This document shows, piece by piece, positions 8,696 to 17,948 of a DNA stretch of 64,000 nucleotides. Origin of the DNA: CBEUVQ01 sp965546615 (lineage in GTDB: Bacteria > Bacillota > Desulfotomaculia > Desulfotomaculales > Desulfohalotomaculaceae); the NCBI GenBank assembly GCA_965546615.1, contig CBEUVQ010000007.1, forward strand, positions 19,335 to 83,334, written 5' to 3'. Numbering within the stretch: position 1 is the first letter of the stretch; each line of letters opens with the position of its first letter. The notes under the pieces were generated by a model. That model was not told where the DNA came from, ran no database searches, and worked only from the letters and a program-made list of their open reading frames with translations. A program made the position numbers and the translations under genes.

Positions 8696-9367
8696 ATGCA
8701 AATCGGTCCAATTGACCTGGAATTTTTAATAAAAATTGTACCCCCTCTGCTGCAGGCAGCGCTGATTACTATTGAGCTAACAGTACAAGCGGTATTTTTC
8801 GGTACAATAATCGGCCTATTTATAGCACTGTTAAAAATATCTCATTTTAAAGTTCTTCAGTTAGTGGGAAGCTTTTATACTTGGGTAATCCGGGGCATCC
8901 CTCTTTTAGTGCAGCTGTACATTATCTACTACGGACTTCCGCTGGTTGGAATTCAGCTTGATGCCAAACCTGCCGCTATATTGGGATTAAGTATCTGCGG
9001 CGGTGCTTATATAGCGGAGATTATTCGGGCAGGCATTCAATCAATTGACAAAGGGCAAACCGAAGCTGCACTTTCGCTCGGCATGTCTTACACTCAAGCA
9101 ATGCGGCGTATTATTTTGCCGCAGACTTATAAACGTCTTATCCCTCCGATGGGTAATGAATTTATTGCACTAATGAAAGATACATCGCTGGTTTCCATCA
9201 TCAGCATGATTGAATTAACCCGGCAGGGGCAGTTGTTTAACACCACTTACGCCCGCTCGTTAGAAATTTACGTTACCGTTGGAATTATATATTTGCTGAT
9301 GACTACTTTATTTATCTTTATTTTGAATAGTTTAGAAAAACGTCTGGCAATATCCGAAAAAAGTTAA
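8696..9367 (+). CDS. Polar amino-acid ABC transporter permease (HisM/GlnP family)
   Basis: A 223-aa membrane protein with about five hydrophobic segments. GIPLLVQLYIIYYGLP and the EAA loop EAALSLGMSYTQAMRRIILPQ are family signatures. ATG 8696 follows a GGTGGGAA site. It forms the channel with the ATPase encoded 17 nt downstream. Confidence 0.92.
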   Translation: MQIGPIDLEFLIKIVPPLLQAALITIELTVQAVFFGTIIGLFIALLKISHFKVLQLVGSFYTWVIRGIPLLVQLYIIYYGLPLVGIQLDAKPAAILGLSICGGAYIAEIIRAGIQSIDKGQTEAALSLGMSYTQAMRRIILPQTYKRLIPPMGNEFIALMKDTSLVSIISMIELTRQGQLFNTTYARSLEIYVTVGIIYLLMTTLFIFILNSLEKRLAISEKS

Positions 9368-9384
9368 CGGGAGGTGCTGATGCA

Positions 9385-10140
9385 TTGATAGTCGCTGAAA
9401 ATATATACAAAAGCTTTGGTAAACTTCAAGTACTGAAAGATGTCAGCCTTACCGTTAAAGAAGGCGAAGTAGTGGTCATTATCGGTCCCAGCGGATCCGG
9501 CAAAAGCACATTTTTACGCTGTCTAAACTATCTTGAAACCATTGACAGCGGTTATATTACCGTCGACAAACAGCCTGTCGGCAAAGTCAAACTGCCGGAT
9601 GGCCGAATAGTAAATGACAAAAGAAAAAACATTTACAGACTGCGCAGTCAAATCGGTATGGTGTTTCAACGTTTTAACCTTTTTCCGCATTTAACGGTAT
9701 TAAAAAATGTTATGGAAGGGCCGATAACGGTTAGCAAGGTCGCTCCGGAAGAAGCAAAAACCAGAGCAGAAGAACTGCTGGCTAAAGTAGGGTTAGCAGA
9801 TAAAGCTAATAATTATCCTGCCCAACTTTCCGGTGGACAGCAGCAGCGGGTGGCTATTGCGCGTGCACTGGCGATGCAGCCGAAAGCAATGCTTTTTGAT
9901 GAGCCCACCAGTGCCTTAGATCCCGAACTGGTGGGCGAAGTATTGGAAGTTATTAAAGATTTAGCACGCGACGGTATGACAATGGTGGTTGTAACTCATG
10001 AAATGAGCTTTGCCCGCGAAGTTGCTGATCGCGTAGTGTTTATGGACGACGGCAGAATTGTAGAAGAAGCAACTCCAAAAGTTATTTTCTCCAACCCCCG
10101 TCACCCCCGCACACGCGAATTTTTAAGTAAAATACTTTAA
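9385..10140 (+). CDS. glnQ: Polar amino-acid ABC transporter ATP-binding protein (GlnQ family)
   Basis: A 251-aa ATPase with Walker A GPSGSGKST (residues 34-42), Q-loop VFQRFNLFPH, signature LSGGQQQRVAIARA and Walker B AMLFDEPTSALD. The start is TTG 9385, placed 8 nt after GGAGGTG; the nearby ATG at 9380 reads into a stop after one codon. A roughly 20-residue insertion around KVKLPDGRIVNDKRKN is found in part of the family. Last gene of the transport operon. Confidence 0.93.
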   Translation: MIVAENIYKSFGKLQVLKDVSLTVKEGEVVVIIGPSGSGKSTFLRCLNYLETIDSGYITVDKQPVGKVKLPDGRIVNDKRKNIYRLRSQIGMVFQRFNLFPHLTVLKNVMEGPITVSKVAPEEAKTRAEELLAKVGLADKANNYPAQLSGGQQQRVAIARALAMQPKAMLFDEPTSALDPELVGEVLEVIKDLARDGMTMVVVTHEMSFAREVADRVVFMDDGRIVEEATPKVIFSNPRHPRTREFLSKIL

Positions 10141-10164
10141 CGCCTTGAATTTTTTCAAGGCGTT
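10139..10164. terminator. Bidirectional terminator
   Basis: AACGCCTTGAA (10139-10149) pairs with TTCAAGGCGTT (10154-10164) between the convergent glnQ-like and pgi genes. Confidence 0.85.
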
Positions 10165-10189
10165 AATTTCAGATGCATTTTGGAATTAA

Positions 10190-11536
10190 CTACAACCGTT
10201 TTTCCAATTCTTCTTTTCTCTCTTCATATCCCGGTTTACCCAACAGAGCAAACATATTGCGTTTGTATGCTTCTACGCCCGGTTGGTTAAACGGGTTTAC
10301 CCCCAACAAATATCCGCTGATGCCGCAGGCTTTTTCAAAGAAGTACACCATTTGCCCGTAATGGTATTCATCAATGCGGGGAACATGCACAACCAGATTA
10401 GGCACCCCTCCGTCAGCATGAGCAAGCATTGTCCCTTCAAAGGCTTTTCGGTTGATATAATTAACAGTCTTACCGCTTAAGAAATTTAAACCGTCAATAT
10501 TATCTTGATCTTCGATAATGGTTATATCCCGATCAGGGTTTTCAATATAAATGCAGGTTTCAAAAATATCGCGCCGTCCGTCTTGAATATATTGACCAAG
10601 AGAATGTAAATCGGTAGTAAAATTTACTGCTGTCGGAAAAATACCTTTGTGGTCTTTACCTTCACTTTCTCCAAACAATTGTTTCCACCATTCAGCAAAA
10701 TAATGCAGTGCCGGTTCATAATTAACCAGTATTTCGGTAGTTTTGCCTTTGTTGTAAAGAATATTGCGTACTGCTGCATATTGATAACAGTGGTTTTGGG
10801 CAATATCGGCATTTTGATAATCACTGCAGGCATCCGCTGCACCGGCCATAATGCGGTCAATATCAAAACCGGCAGCGGCAATTGGCAAAAGCCCAACGGC
10901 GGTTAAGACAGAATATCTTCCGCCGATATCATCAGGTATAACAAAACTTTGATAACCTTCGTCATCAGCTAACTTTTTTAATGCCCCTTTTTTTTGATCA
11001 GTAGTGGCGTAAATTCTTTTCCGAGCACCTTTTTTCTGATATTTTTTCTCCAGCAGTTCTCGAAAAATGCGAAAGGCCACCGCCGGTTCAGTTGTTGTAC
11101 CTGATTTTGAAACAACATTGATACAAATATCTTTATCTGCCAATACCTCTAGCAGCTGAGAGTGATAAGCTGCGCTCATGCTGTTGCCGGCAAAGTAGAT
11201 TTCCGGGCCGCTGCGCCGCGATTTAGGCAGCAGGTTGTGAAAGGAGTGACCCAGCAGCTCAATCGCAGAACGTGCTCCTAAATAAGAACCACCAATGCCA
11301 ATTACCACCAACGCGTCACAATCTGACTTTATCTGAGCTGCAGCTTGTTTAATTCGGCTGAATTCACCCCGGTCATAGCGCTGCGGCCAATCCACCCAAC
11401 CGCTGTAATCACAGCCCAAACCTGTTTTTTGATGCAGCATTTCATGGGCAGTTTTCACCATCGGCTCAATACCGGCAAGCTCATGCTCTTGAATTAAACC
11501 CAATGCTTTAGTGTAATTAAATTTTAGCCCCGTCAC
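10190..11536 (-). CDS. pgi: Glucose-6-phosphate isomerase
   Basis: Interconverts glucose 6-phosphate and fructose 6-phosphate in the cytoplasm. The 448-aa protein has VIGIGGSYLGARSAIE, VVSKSGTTTEPAVAFR, DDIGGRYSVLTAVGLLPIA and a C-terminal VNPFNQPGVEAYK, all conserved in bacterial PGI. GTG 11536 is preferred because GGAGG sits 7 nt upstream; the upstream ATG at 11551 overlaps that ribosome site. Sugar-phosphate metabolism is also represented by the glycogen phosphorylase at 14.6 kb. Confidence 0.95.
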   Translation of the reverse strand: MTGLKFNYTKALGLIQEHELAGIEPMVKTAHEMLHQKTGLGCDYSGWVDWPQRYDRGEFSRIKQAAAQIKSDCDALVVIGIGGSYLGARSAIELLGHSFHNLLPKSRRSGPEIYFAGNSMSAAYHSQLLEVLADKDICINVVSKSGTTTEPAVAFRIFRELLEKKYQKKGARKRIYATTDQKKGALKKLADDEGYQSFVIPDDIGGRYSVLTAVGLLPIAAAGFDIDRIMAGAADACSDYQNADIAQNHCYQYAAVRNILYNKGKTTEILVNYEPALHYFAEWWKQLFGESEGKDHKGIFPTAVNFTTDLHSLGQYIQDGRRDIFETCIYIENPDRDITIIEDQDNIDGLNFLSGKTVNYINRKAFEGTMLAHADGGVPNLVVHVPRIDEYHYGQMVYFFEKACGISGYLLGVNPFNQPGVEAYKRNMFALLGKPGYEERKEELEKRL

Positions 11537-11663
11537 TTTTTCGCCTCCCATAACACTACTTATGAATATATCCTGGAAATTAGCTGCTATACCCTATTTA
11601 TATATTTTAACACCGTGAACAAATATTACTTTGCAAAAGTTAAGAAAAATTAATATAAATCTA

Positions 11664-11693
11664 ATTACATTTTACTGTTAAGTGTAGTATAAT
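11664..11693 (+). promoter_or_regulatory. Predicted promoter of the 32-aa ORF
   Basis: A perfect TATAAT (11688-11693) lies 18 nt after ATTACA (11664-11669), shortly before the AAAGGAGGTGA ribosome site of the small gene. The -35 match is moderate. Confidence 0.45.
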
Positions 11694-11719
11694 AACACAA
11701 CATAAAAGGAGGTGAAGCT

Positions 11720-11818
11720 ATGCGCAGAGAACTGATTGAAGAAATTTTAAGAGATATTGGGCTGGAAAAATTAGAAGATGAAAGCGACAATTATGTTTCC
11801 AAAGAAAAAAAAGAGTAA
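11720..11818 (+). CDS. Small charged 32-aa protein, unknown function
   Basis: A short reading frame beginning MRRELIEEILRDIGLE and ending SKEKKE, with a near-perfect Shine-Dalgarno AAAGGAGGTGA 7 nt before ATG, a TATAAT box upstream and a strong terminator about 40 nt downstream. The predicted product is a charged amphipathic helix. These flanking signals make it a likely real gene, but no homologous family is recognised. Confidence 0.55.
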   Translation: MRRELIEEILRDIGLEKLEDESDNYVSKEKKE

Positions 11819-11857
11819 GGAGGATTCCTTAATTGTCTAATTTCATATCTTTAGACG

Positions 11858-11910
11858 ACTAAGCCGGAGGTTGAATGCTAAGTTTTTCACCTCCGGCTTA
11901 GTTGTTTTTA
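11858..11910 (+). terminator. Strong intrinsic terminator
   Basis: ACTAAGCCGGAGGT (11858-11871) pairs perfectly with ACCTCCGGCTTAGT (11889-11902), followed by TGTTTTT. It ends the transcript of the 32-aa gene and isolates it from the next gene. Confidence 0.9.
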
Positions 11911-11992
11911 ATAATAAAATTAGTGTTTTTTAATAATAAATATGTTAGAATACTCTTCATGTCAGAGAAATATTGAAAGGATTGATTGACAG

Positions 11993-12220
11993 ATGAACAA
12001 TCAAAAACCGCAAGTTAATACTCCTTATGAGGTAGGAGATTTAGTAGTCTACTTGGTATCAGAAAATCTGGCCAATGTAATCGACTACGATTGCCGCTAT
12101 GAGTTGACTACTACGCCAACCAGCTGTGACTGCTGTACGTTTAACTTCTATTCCCGACGCGATCCGGATTTTCAGTGCCGGCACATTAAAGCATTACGCA
12201 GCGTGCTTGGGTTGGATTAG
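11993..12220 (+). CDS. SWIM zinc-finger mini-protein
   Basis: A 75-aa protein whose C-terminal half carries Cys45-x-Cys47, then Cys62-x-His64, the CxC...CxH pattern of SWIM zinc fingers. SWIM domains usually occur within larger DNA-binding or SNF2-associated proteins, so a free-standing one is unusual. The N-terminal 40 residues are beta-rich and have no known motif. The 3' end overlaps the convergent DUF188 gene by 4 nt. Role unknown; nucleic-acid or protein binding is inference. Confidence 0.65.
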   Translation: MNNQKPQVNTPYEVGDLVVYLVSENLANVIDYDCRYELTTTPTSCDCCTFNFYSRRDPDFQCRHIKALRSVLGLD

Positions 12221-12669
12221 TTAAGTTTTAACTCATCAATTAACCGCTGTAATTTTTCTCTAAATTTTTTGTCGTCGTGATCTGTTCTTTTACGCGGGCC
12301 TTTTGTCCGTACACCGGCCCGCCTCAGCTTTGCTTTTATTTCCCGTTCTTCCAACAAAAAATTAATTTTATCCACCTGAAAAATTCTGCCTCCGGGTGAT
12401 ATTGCTGCCGCACCTTTGGCTAAAACTAATGCTGCCAGCCCCCAATCTTGGGTAACCACAATATCCCCTTTGGCGCACAGGTTGACAATCTGTATATCTG
12501 CTTCTTGAGATTCATTGCCCACCATGATATGGTTTTCAGAAGCAATATGATGATTAAAATTTGCCACCGTCCACAACTCACAGCTGTTTTCTCTCGCCAA
12601 CTGCTTGCATATTTTAAGCACATTTTTCGGACAGGCATCAGCATCAACAATAATTTTCAAGACATCCAT
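12217..12669 (-). CDS. YaiI/YqxD family protein (DUF188)
   Basis: A 150-aa member of UPF0178: IIVDADACPKNV at the N-terminus, IVTQDWGLAALVLAKGA, ISPGGRIF and RRAGVRTKGPRKRTDHD are the family signatures and resemble a PIN-like nuclease core. The function of the family is not established. It starts 6 nt after the typA stop, without a clear ribosome site, so it is probably translated by coupling. Confidence 0.85.
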   Translation of the reverse strand: MDVLKIIVDADACPKNVLKICKQLARENSCELWTVANFNHHIASENHIMVGNESQEADIQIVNLCAKGDIVVTQDWGLAALVLAKGAAAISPGGRIFQVDKINFLLEEREIKAKLRRAGVRTKGPRKRTDHDDKKFREKLQRLIDELKLN

Positions 12670-12675
12670 AATACT

Positions 12676-14502
12676 TTAGGCCGAACGATTGGATTTTTTA
12701 GCTTTTTCGCGCTGTTGTTTTGTTAGGTGTTTTTTTCGCAGCCGCAGGCTTTTTGGTGTTACTTCCAGCAGTTCATCGTCAGCTAAATATTCCAATGCTT
12801 CTTCTAAACTAAATCTGCGCGGTTCTTCTAAGCGCAGTGCTGCCTCTGCGGTACTGGAACGCATGTTGGTAAGGTGTTTTTTCTTACAAACATTAACCTC
12901 TAAATCCTGTTCACGGGCGTTTTCACCGACTATCATTCCCTCATATACTTTAGTACCCGGCTCAATAAACAATGTACCCCGATCTTGAACGGAATGCAAA
13001 CCATAAATGGTTGCATCCCCTGTTTCGAAGGCAATCAGCACACCTTGATAACGGCGCTGAATATCTCCTTTATAAGGCTCATAACCGTGAAAAACGTGGT
13101 TCATCACCGCATGACCCCTGGTTTCAGTAAGCAATTGAGTGCGAAAACCAATTAATCCCCGCGCCGGCACTTTGAATTCCAAGCGCAACTGACCTCCGCC
13201 TATATTGGTCATGTTTTGCATTTCTGCCCGTCGATTTCCCAATATCTCCATTACCGGTCCCATTTTGTCTTCCGGTATATCGACGTACAGCATTTCTATC
13301 GGCTCTAAAACGGTGTTTCCCTGCTTTTTGAAAATTACCTCCGGCTTAGAAACAGCCAGTTCATAACCTTCCCGCCGCATTGTTTCAATTAAAATAGACA
13401 AATGCAGTTCGCCGCGACCGGCCACTTCAAATGAATCGGGGTTTGCGGTATCCTTTACCCGCAAACTCATATTTTTTTCTGCTTCTTTATACAATCTGGC
13501 ACGCAGTTCTCGGGAAGTAACAAACTTACCTTCCGTACCGGCAAAAGGACTGTCGTTGACGATAAAATTCATTTTTAATGTCGGTTCATCGATTGAAATT
13601 GGCGGCAATTGCTCCGGATTATCTTTATCAGCAACGGTGTCACCGATTCGAACATCTTCCAATCCGGCAAAAGCCACAATTTCTCCGCACGGTGCTTCTT
13701 CAATCTCCACCCGTTTTAAGCCTTCAAAAGCATACAGCCGCCCTAAGCGGGACGGTACCACCGTGCCGTCGTGATGAATTAGTGCTACCTGCTGTCCGGT
13801 TTTGATTACACCGCGCTGCACCCGACCTACCGCCATGCGGCCTTGATAAGAATCGTACTCTGTGTTGTTTACCAACAGCTGCAGCGGGCCGTTAGAATCA
13901 CCTTCCGGTGCCGGTACATGATTAATAATCATTTCAAAAAGCGGACGCAAATCCCGCCCCGGTATATTTATATCCTGAGTGGCAACTCCGTCACGAGCAG
14001 ATGCATAACACACCGGAAAATCAATCTGCTCATCATTAGCATCCAGCTCAATAAACAGTTCCAATATCTCATCCAGGACTTCCTCAATCCGGGCATCAGG
14101 ACGATCTATTTTATTCACAACAACAATGGGCTTTAGATTGATTTCCAATGCTTTGCGCAGCACATAGCGAGTTTGCGGCATCGGCCCTTCAAAGGCATCT
14201 ACCAACAGCAAAACGCCGTCTACCATTTTTAATACCCGCTCTACTTCGCCACCAAAATCAGAGTGTCCGGGGGTATCTACAATGTTAATTTTCGTGCTGC
14301 CGTAACGCACAGAAGTGTTTTTGGCTAAAATAGTAATGCCCCGTTCCCGTTCCAAATCATTGGAATCCATAACTCTTTCCGCTACCTGCTGATTTTCTCT
14401 AAAAATACCGCTTTGCCTAAACATACTGTCCACCAGCGTAGTTTTGCCGTGGTCAACATGCGCAATAATTGCTATATTGCGAATATCCTGCCTGTTACTC
14501 AT
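12676..14502 (-). CDS. typA: Ribosome-associated GTPase BipA/TypA
   Basis: Translational GTPase of 608 aa that acts on the ribosome, in assembly and stress adaptation. G1 AHVDHGKTTL, the switch region ERERGITILAKNTSV, G3 DTPGHSDFGGEVER and G4 NKIDRPDA are visible, followed by the BipA-specific C-terminal domain. ATG 14502 is chosen for the GGGGAGG site; an upstream in-frame ATG at 14535 is less likely. Confidence 0.96.
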   Translation of the reverse strand: MSNRQDIRNIAIIAHVDHGKTTLVDSMFRQSGIFRENQQVAERVMDSNDLERERGITILAKNTSVRYGSTKINIVDTPGHSDFGGEVERVLKMVDGVLLLVDAFEGPMPQTRYVLRKALEINLKPIVVVNKIDRPDARIEEVLDEILELFIELDANDEQIDFPVCYASARDGVATQDINIPGRDLRPLFEMIINHVPAPEGDSNGPLQLLVNNTEYDSYQGRMAVGRVQRGVIKTGQQVALIHHDGTVVPSRLGRLYAFEGLKRVEIEEAPCGEIVAFAGLEDVRIGDTVADKDNPEQLPPISIDEPTLKMNFIVNDSPFAGTEGKFVTSRELRARLYKEAEKNMSLRVKDTANPDSFEVAGRGELHLSILIETMRREGYELAVSKPEVIFKKQGNTVLEPIEMLYVDIPEDKMGPVMEILGNRRAEMQNMTNIGGGQLRLEFKVPARGLIGFRTQLLTETRGHAVMNHVFHGYEPYKGDIQRRYQGVLIAFETGDATIYGLHSVQDRGTLFIEPGTKVYEGMIVGENAREQDLEVNVCKKKHLTNMRSSTAEAALRLEEPRRFSLEEALEYLADDELLEVTPKSLRLRKKHLTKQQREKAKKSNRSA

Positions 14503-14567
14503 TTTATGTTCCTCCCCTAATAGCAAACCATGCATAGTATAACAAGTTTTTTTTCAGACCACAACTT

Positions 14568-14600
14568 AAAAAACAAAGGAGTACTTATTAATAGTACTCC
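14568..14600 (-). terminator. Intrinsic terminator after glgP
   Basis: GGAGTACT (14578-14585) pairs with AGTACTCC (14593-14600); on the minus strand it is followed by TTTGTTTTTT. It separates glgP from typA. Confidence 0.8.
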
Positions 14601-14626
14601 CGGCAGAACAATTTTTTATTCAGCCA

Positions 14627-17170
14627 TTAAAAATTTGCAGCCCAACTTACCAGCGGCAGTTCAAATTTATTGGCAAAATACGGGCTGTACGGTCTTACCC
14701 TGACGGTATAACCGTAAGTTCCTTGAGGTAAATCCACACTTGCACGGTAGCGGTGCAGCCCTTCTGAAAGCTGCTCAACATATTCCATAGAAAGCAATTG
14801 AATATCTTCCAATAAATTATTAACTTCCCTGCCGCAAACAATTTCTACGCAGACATCTTTATGCCAAATTGGTCCAAGCTTAACCACCGCTTCTATCTCC
14901 AGTTGTTCTCCGACCGGCATGTCATCATTCCCTTTAATATCTACCGACTGAATTACAACATGATGCCAATTCTCTTGTATAAATCGTTTAAAACCTTTCA
15001 TTTTGGCAGCAATCTCACAGTTATTCAGGCTATATTCTTCCCAACGCTGAATACAATTTACATAATATTGGGTTGTATAATCTTTCACCATGCGTTCGGT
15101 GCTGAACTCCCAGGATATACTTGCCAAACAAGACTTTACTCGTTTGAGCCACTTAGGAGAATAACCACCGTTGCAATCATAATAATCAGGAATTACCAAA
15201 TCCTCTAAGACCGAATATAGATAATATGCATCATCACGATCCTGTTCTTCTTCGCTGGAGTACTCCTTCTCTTCACCGATGACAAAACCGTTTTCACCAT
15301 TATATCCCTCCGGCCACCAGCCATCCAATACACTGCAGTTCAAAACGCCGTTAACCCCTGCTTTCATTCCACTGGTGCCGCTGGCTTCCATTGGCCAACG
15401 CGGATTATTCAGCCATAAATCTACCCCCTGTACTAAATAGCGGGCTATATTAATATCATAATTTTCCAAAAAGATAATTTTACCTTTGAACGCTTCTTCA
15501 TTGGCGGCCTCATAAATTTGTTTGATTAACTCTTTACCCGCTTGGTCTGCAGGGTGGGCTTTGCCGGCAAAAATAATTTGCACCGGTCGTTCAGGATCAT
15601 TAATCAGCCTAATCAGGCGTTGTTTGTCTTTAAACAATAATGTTGCCCGCTTATAAGTGGCAAAGCGTCTGGCAAACCCAATAGTTAAAACATCAGGACT
15701 TAAGTAATTGTCAACTTCCATAATTTTTTTAATTGGTTCGCGATTACGTTTCTTTTGTTCTTTTATGTTTTGTCTGACAAATTCAATCATTTTTGTCTTT
15801 AAGTGTCTATGCACTTCCCACAAGGTGTCATCAGGAATATTAGCCACATTATTCCAGGTATCCTCTTCTGAGATATGTTCCTGCCAATTATCACCAAGAT
15901 GTTGACTATAAAGCGCAGCCAGCTCCGGTGCCAGCCAGCTTTTAGTATGAACCCCGTTGGTAATAGCACCGATCGGCACTTCTTCCAGTGGGATCGGTTT
16001 GTAGATATGATGAAACATTTTTCTGGATACACAACCGTGCAATTTACTAACACCATTGGTATATGCCGAAAAATTCATCGCTAAAAGCGTCATATTAAAG
16101 CCTTGACTGCCGGCGGCTGTACCCAGTTTCATGAAATCATCTTTGCTCATACCCATATCAGTATACAGATTATGCAGATACCGCTCAACCATTTCATAGT
16201 CAAAAACATCGTGACCGGCGGGCACCGGAGTATGAGTAGTAAATAATGTATTCGACTTAACTGCTTCCCGGGCAGTGGCCAGCGGTATTCCTTGAGATAC
16301 CAATTCGCGAACGCGCTCCACACTTAACAGAGCGGCATGACCTTCATTAATATGCCAGGCATACGGATTAATCCCTAATGCCCGCAGCGCTCGAACACCA
16401 CCAATCCCTAAAATTATTTCTTGAGAAATACGCATATCTTTACCGCCGCCATAAAGCTGAGCGGTAAGCATGCGATCCTGCTGATTGTTTATTTTAATAT
16501 CGGCATCCAGCAAATAAATGCTGATAACCCCAACATTAACCTTCCATACTTTTAAGTACACCTTTCGGCCGGGAAAATCCATTGGAATAATCACATCTTT
16601 ACCATGAGCATCAACAGCCGGTTTAATCGGCATCTCAGCAAAATTTAGGCTTGGGTATTCTGCCTGCTGCCATCCTTCATTATTCAGTCTTTGAGTAAAA
16701 TACCCATGTTTATATAAAAGTCCAACCCCAACAAACGGCAGACCTAAGTCGCTGGCAGCCTTGCTGTGATCACCGGACAGCAGCCCTAAGCCGCCGGAAT
16801 AAATTGGCAGCGATTCGTGCAGCCCAAATTCTGCCGAAAAATAAGCAATAGTTTTGCTGCTGTGATTGGGAAACTCTTTTTGAAACCATTTAGCCTGCTG
16901 CATATATTTATCAAATTCAGCAATGACAGCATCATATTCTGCTAAAAAGTTAGGGTCATTAGCAGCCGCATCTAATTCTTCTTGCTGCACATTAATCAAA
17001 AATCGCACCGGGTTATGATACATTGCTTCCCATAATGTTTTATTTATCATCGCATACAAATCCGCAGCCTTTGAATTCCAGCTAAACCAAAAGTTATAAG
17101 CCAGCTCCTGCAGCCTGCTTACTCTTTCAGGCAGTTTTGGATTTACAGTCACCGTTCGATAATAATACAT
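14627..17170 (-). CDS. glgP: Alpha-glucan (glycogen) phosphorylase
   Basis: Releases glucose 1-phosphate from alpha-1,4-glucans using pyridoxal phosphate. The 847-aa protein belongs to the shorter bacterial/archaeal type: FSAEFGLHESLPIYSGGLGLLSGDH substrate loop, HINEGHAALL, FTTHTPVPAGHD and the PLP-region EASGTSGMKAGVNGVLN. The last 100 residues are an added beta-rich domain. It has its own promoter region upstream and a terminator downstream. With pgi it suggests use of stored glycogen. Confidence 0.93.
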   Translation of the reverse strand: MYYYRTVTVNPKLPERVSRLQELAYNFWFSWNSKAADLYAMINKTLWEAMYHNPVRFLINVQQEELDAAANDPNFLAEYDAVIAEFDKYMQQAKWFQKEFPNHSSKTIAYFSAEFGLHESLPIYSGGLGLLSGDHSKAASDLGLPFVGVGLLYKHGYFTQRLNNEGWQQAEYPSLNFAEMPIKPAVDAHGKDVIIPMDFPGRKVYLKVWKVNVGVISIYLLDADIKINNQQDRMLTAQLYGGGKDMRISQEIILGIGGVRALRALGINPYAWHINEGHAALLSVERVRELVSQGIPLATAREAVKSNTLFTTHTPVPAGHDVFDYEMVERYLHNLYTDMGMSKDDFMKLGTAAGSQGFNMTLLAMNFSAYTNGVSKLHGCVSRKMFHHIYKPIPLEEVPIGAITNGVHTKSWLAPELAALYSQHLGDNWQEHISEEDTWNNVANIPDDTLWEVHRHLKTKMIEFVRQNIKEQKKRNREPIKKIMEVDNYLSPDVLTIGFARRFATYKRATLLFKDKQRLIRLINDPERPVQIIFAGKAHPADQAGKELIKQIYEAANEEAFKGKIIFLENYDINIARYLVQGVDLWLNNPRWPMEASGTSGMKAGVNGVLNCSVLDGWWPEGYNGENGFVIGEEKEYSSEEEQDRDDAYYLYSVLEDLVIPDYYDCNGGYSPKWLKRVKSCLASISWEFSTERMVKDYTTQYYVNCIQRWEEYSLNNCEIAAKMKGFKRFIQENWHHVVIQSVDIKGNDDMPVGEQLEIEAVVKLGPIWHKDVCVEIVCGREVNNLLEDIQLLSMEYVEQLSEGLHRYRASVDLPQGTYGYTVRVRPYSPYFANKFELPLVSWAANF

Positions 17171-17334
17171 CAGTTCCCCTCCAGCCTCTAAATATCCATA
17201 GCTATATATATACGCTGTTTTACCAAGTTATATTCCGAATATGTATTTTTTCTGCTGTATTATTTTTAAATAAATAACAAGGATTATATTAAAAAATGAC
17301 GAAGTTTTCTTTAAAGAAGTTGGAGGTGCTGCAA

Positions 17335-17610
17335 ATGTCTACTTCCGGTGTTAAATATGATAAAAGAAAAAAAATCAAATTATTGTTATTTATTGATTAT
17401 GCTTTGCAGGTTAAAAACAATGAGATAACTATCGGCAATAACTCTAAAAAAATTAAAGTTACCGCTGCTAACGGTAAATTTTTTACCTATGATTCAAGCA
17501 GCGGCATTCAAAAAGAATACACTCGTTTAAAAGATTTGGTTAACGATATCGATTTGGATATATTAGAACACTATGATCAAAATATTTTCAAGCAATATAA
17601 CACTTTATAG
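17335..17610 (+). CDS. Hypothetical basic protein, 91 aa
   Basis: The start ATG 17335 follows TTGGAGGTG by 6 nt; a longer frame from 17296 has no ribosome site. The product begins with a Lys/Arg stretch (KYDKRKKIKLLLF) then alternating beta-like segments. No family is recognised. It converges with the selenoprotein gene, 6 nt apart at the 3' ends. Confidence 0.55.
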   Translation: MSTSGVKYDKRKKIKLLLFIDYALQVKNNEITIGNNSKKIKVTAANGKFFTYDSSSGIQKEYTRLKDLVNDIDLDILEHYDQNIFKQYNTL

Positions 17611-17616
17611 CAGAGG

Positions 17617-17859
17617 TCATTTAATTATTGCTTCCAGTTTTTTTTCTACTTCACCTTCTTCCGGGAATCGCCCCAGTTCTTTTTTACTAAAGACTGGTTG
17701 ATCATCAATTTTGATCTCAAAAACACCCCCGCCAGAAGGTATAAGCTCTAAGCCCGATAACTTGGTCTTATGCATTCGCAGCAATTTTTCTGCCAAACTG
17801 ACAGCCCTGGGTAAATAACCTCAGGCAATACAATACTCAATCGTGATTTTAAATTCCAT
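17617..17859 (-). CDS. SelW-like (Rdx family) selenoprotein with in-frame UGA
   Basis: An 80-aa thioredoxin-fold protein read through TGA at 17823-17821. The translation is MEFKITIEYCIA-U-GYLPRA..., continuing through LIPSGGGVFEI and FSKKELGRFPEEGEV to a TGA stop at 17619. The redox motif is Cys10-x-x-Sec13, exactly the CxxU of SelW/SelT/SelH-type Rdx proteins. GGAGGTG precedes ATG 17859. About 19 nt after the TGA, CTGTC and GGCAG can pair around loop AGTTT, a SECIS-like hairpin. Conservation on both sides of the TGA argues against a pseudogene. Function is presumed thiol redox. Confidence 0.88.
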
Positions 17860-17948
17860 ATTATAGACACCTCCACCTTTATATTATCTGTCAATATTAT
17901 ACATATATATTGCCTGTTAGGATATCACAAATTGCGGGGGGATATTCA

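Noticed and set aside
17617..17859. TGA in the SelW-like gene as a pseudogene mutation
   Set aside because: The stop lies exactly at the Sec position of the CxxU motif and the downstream half is fully conserved in frame.
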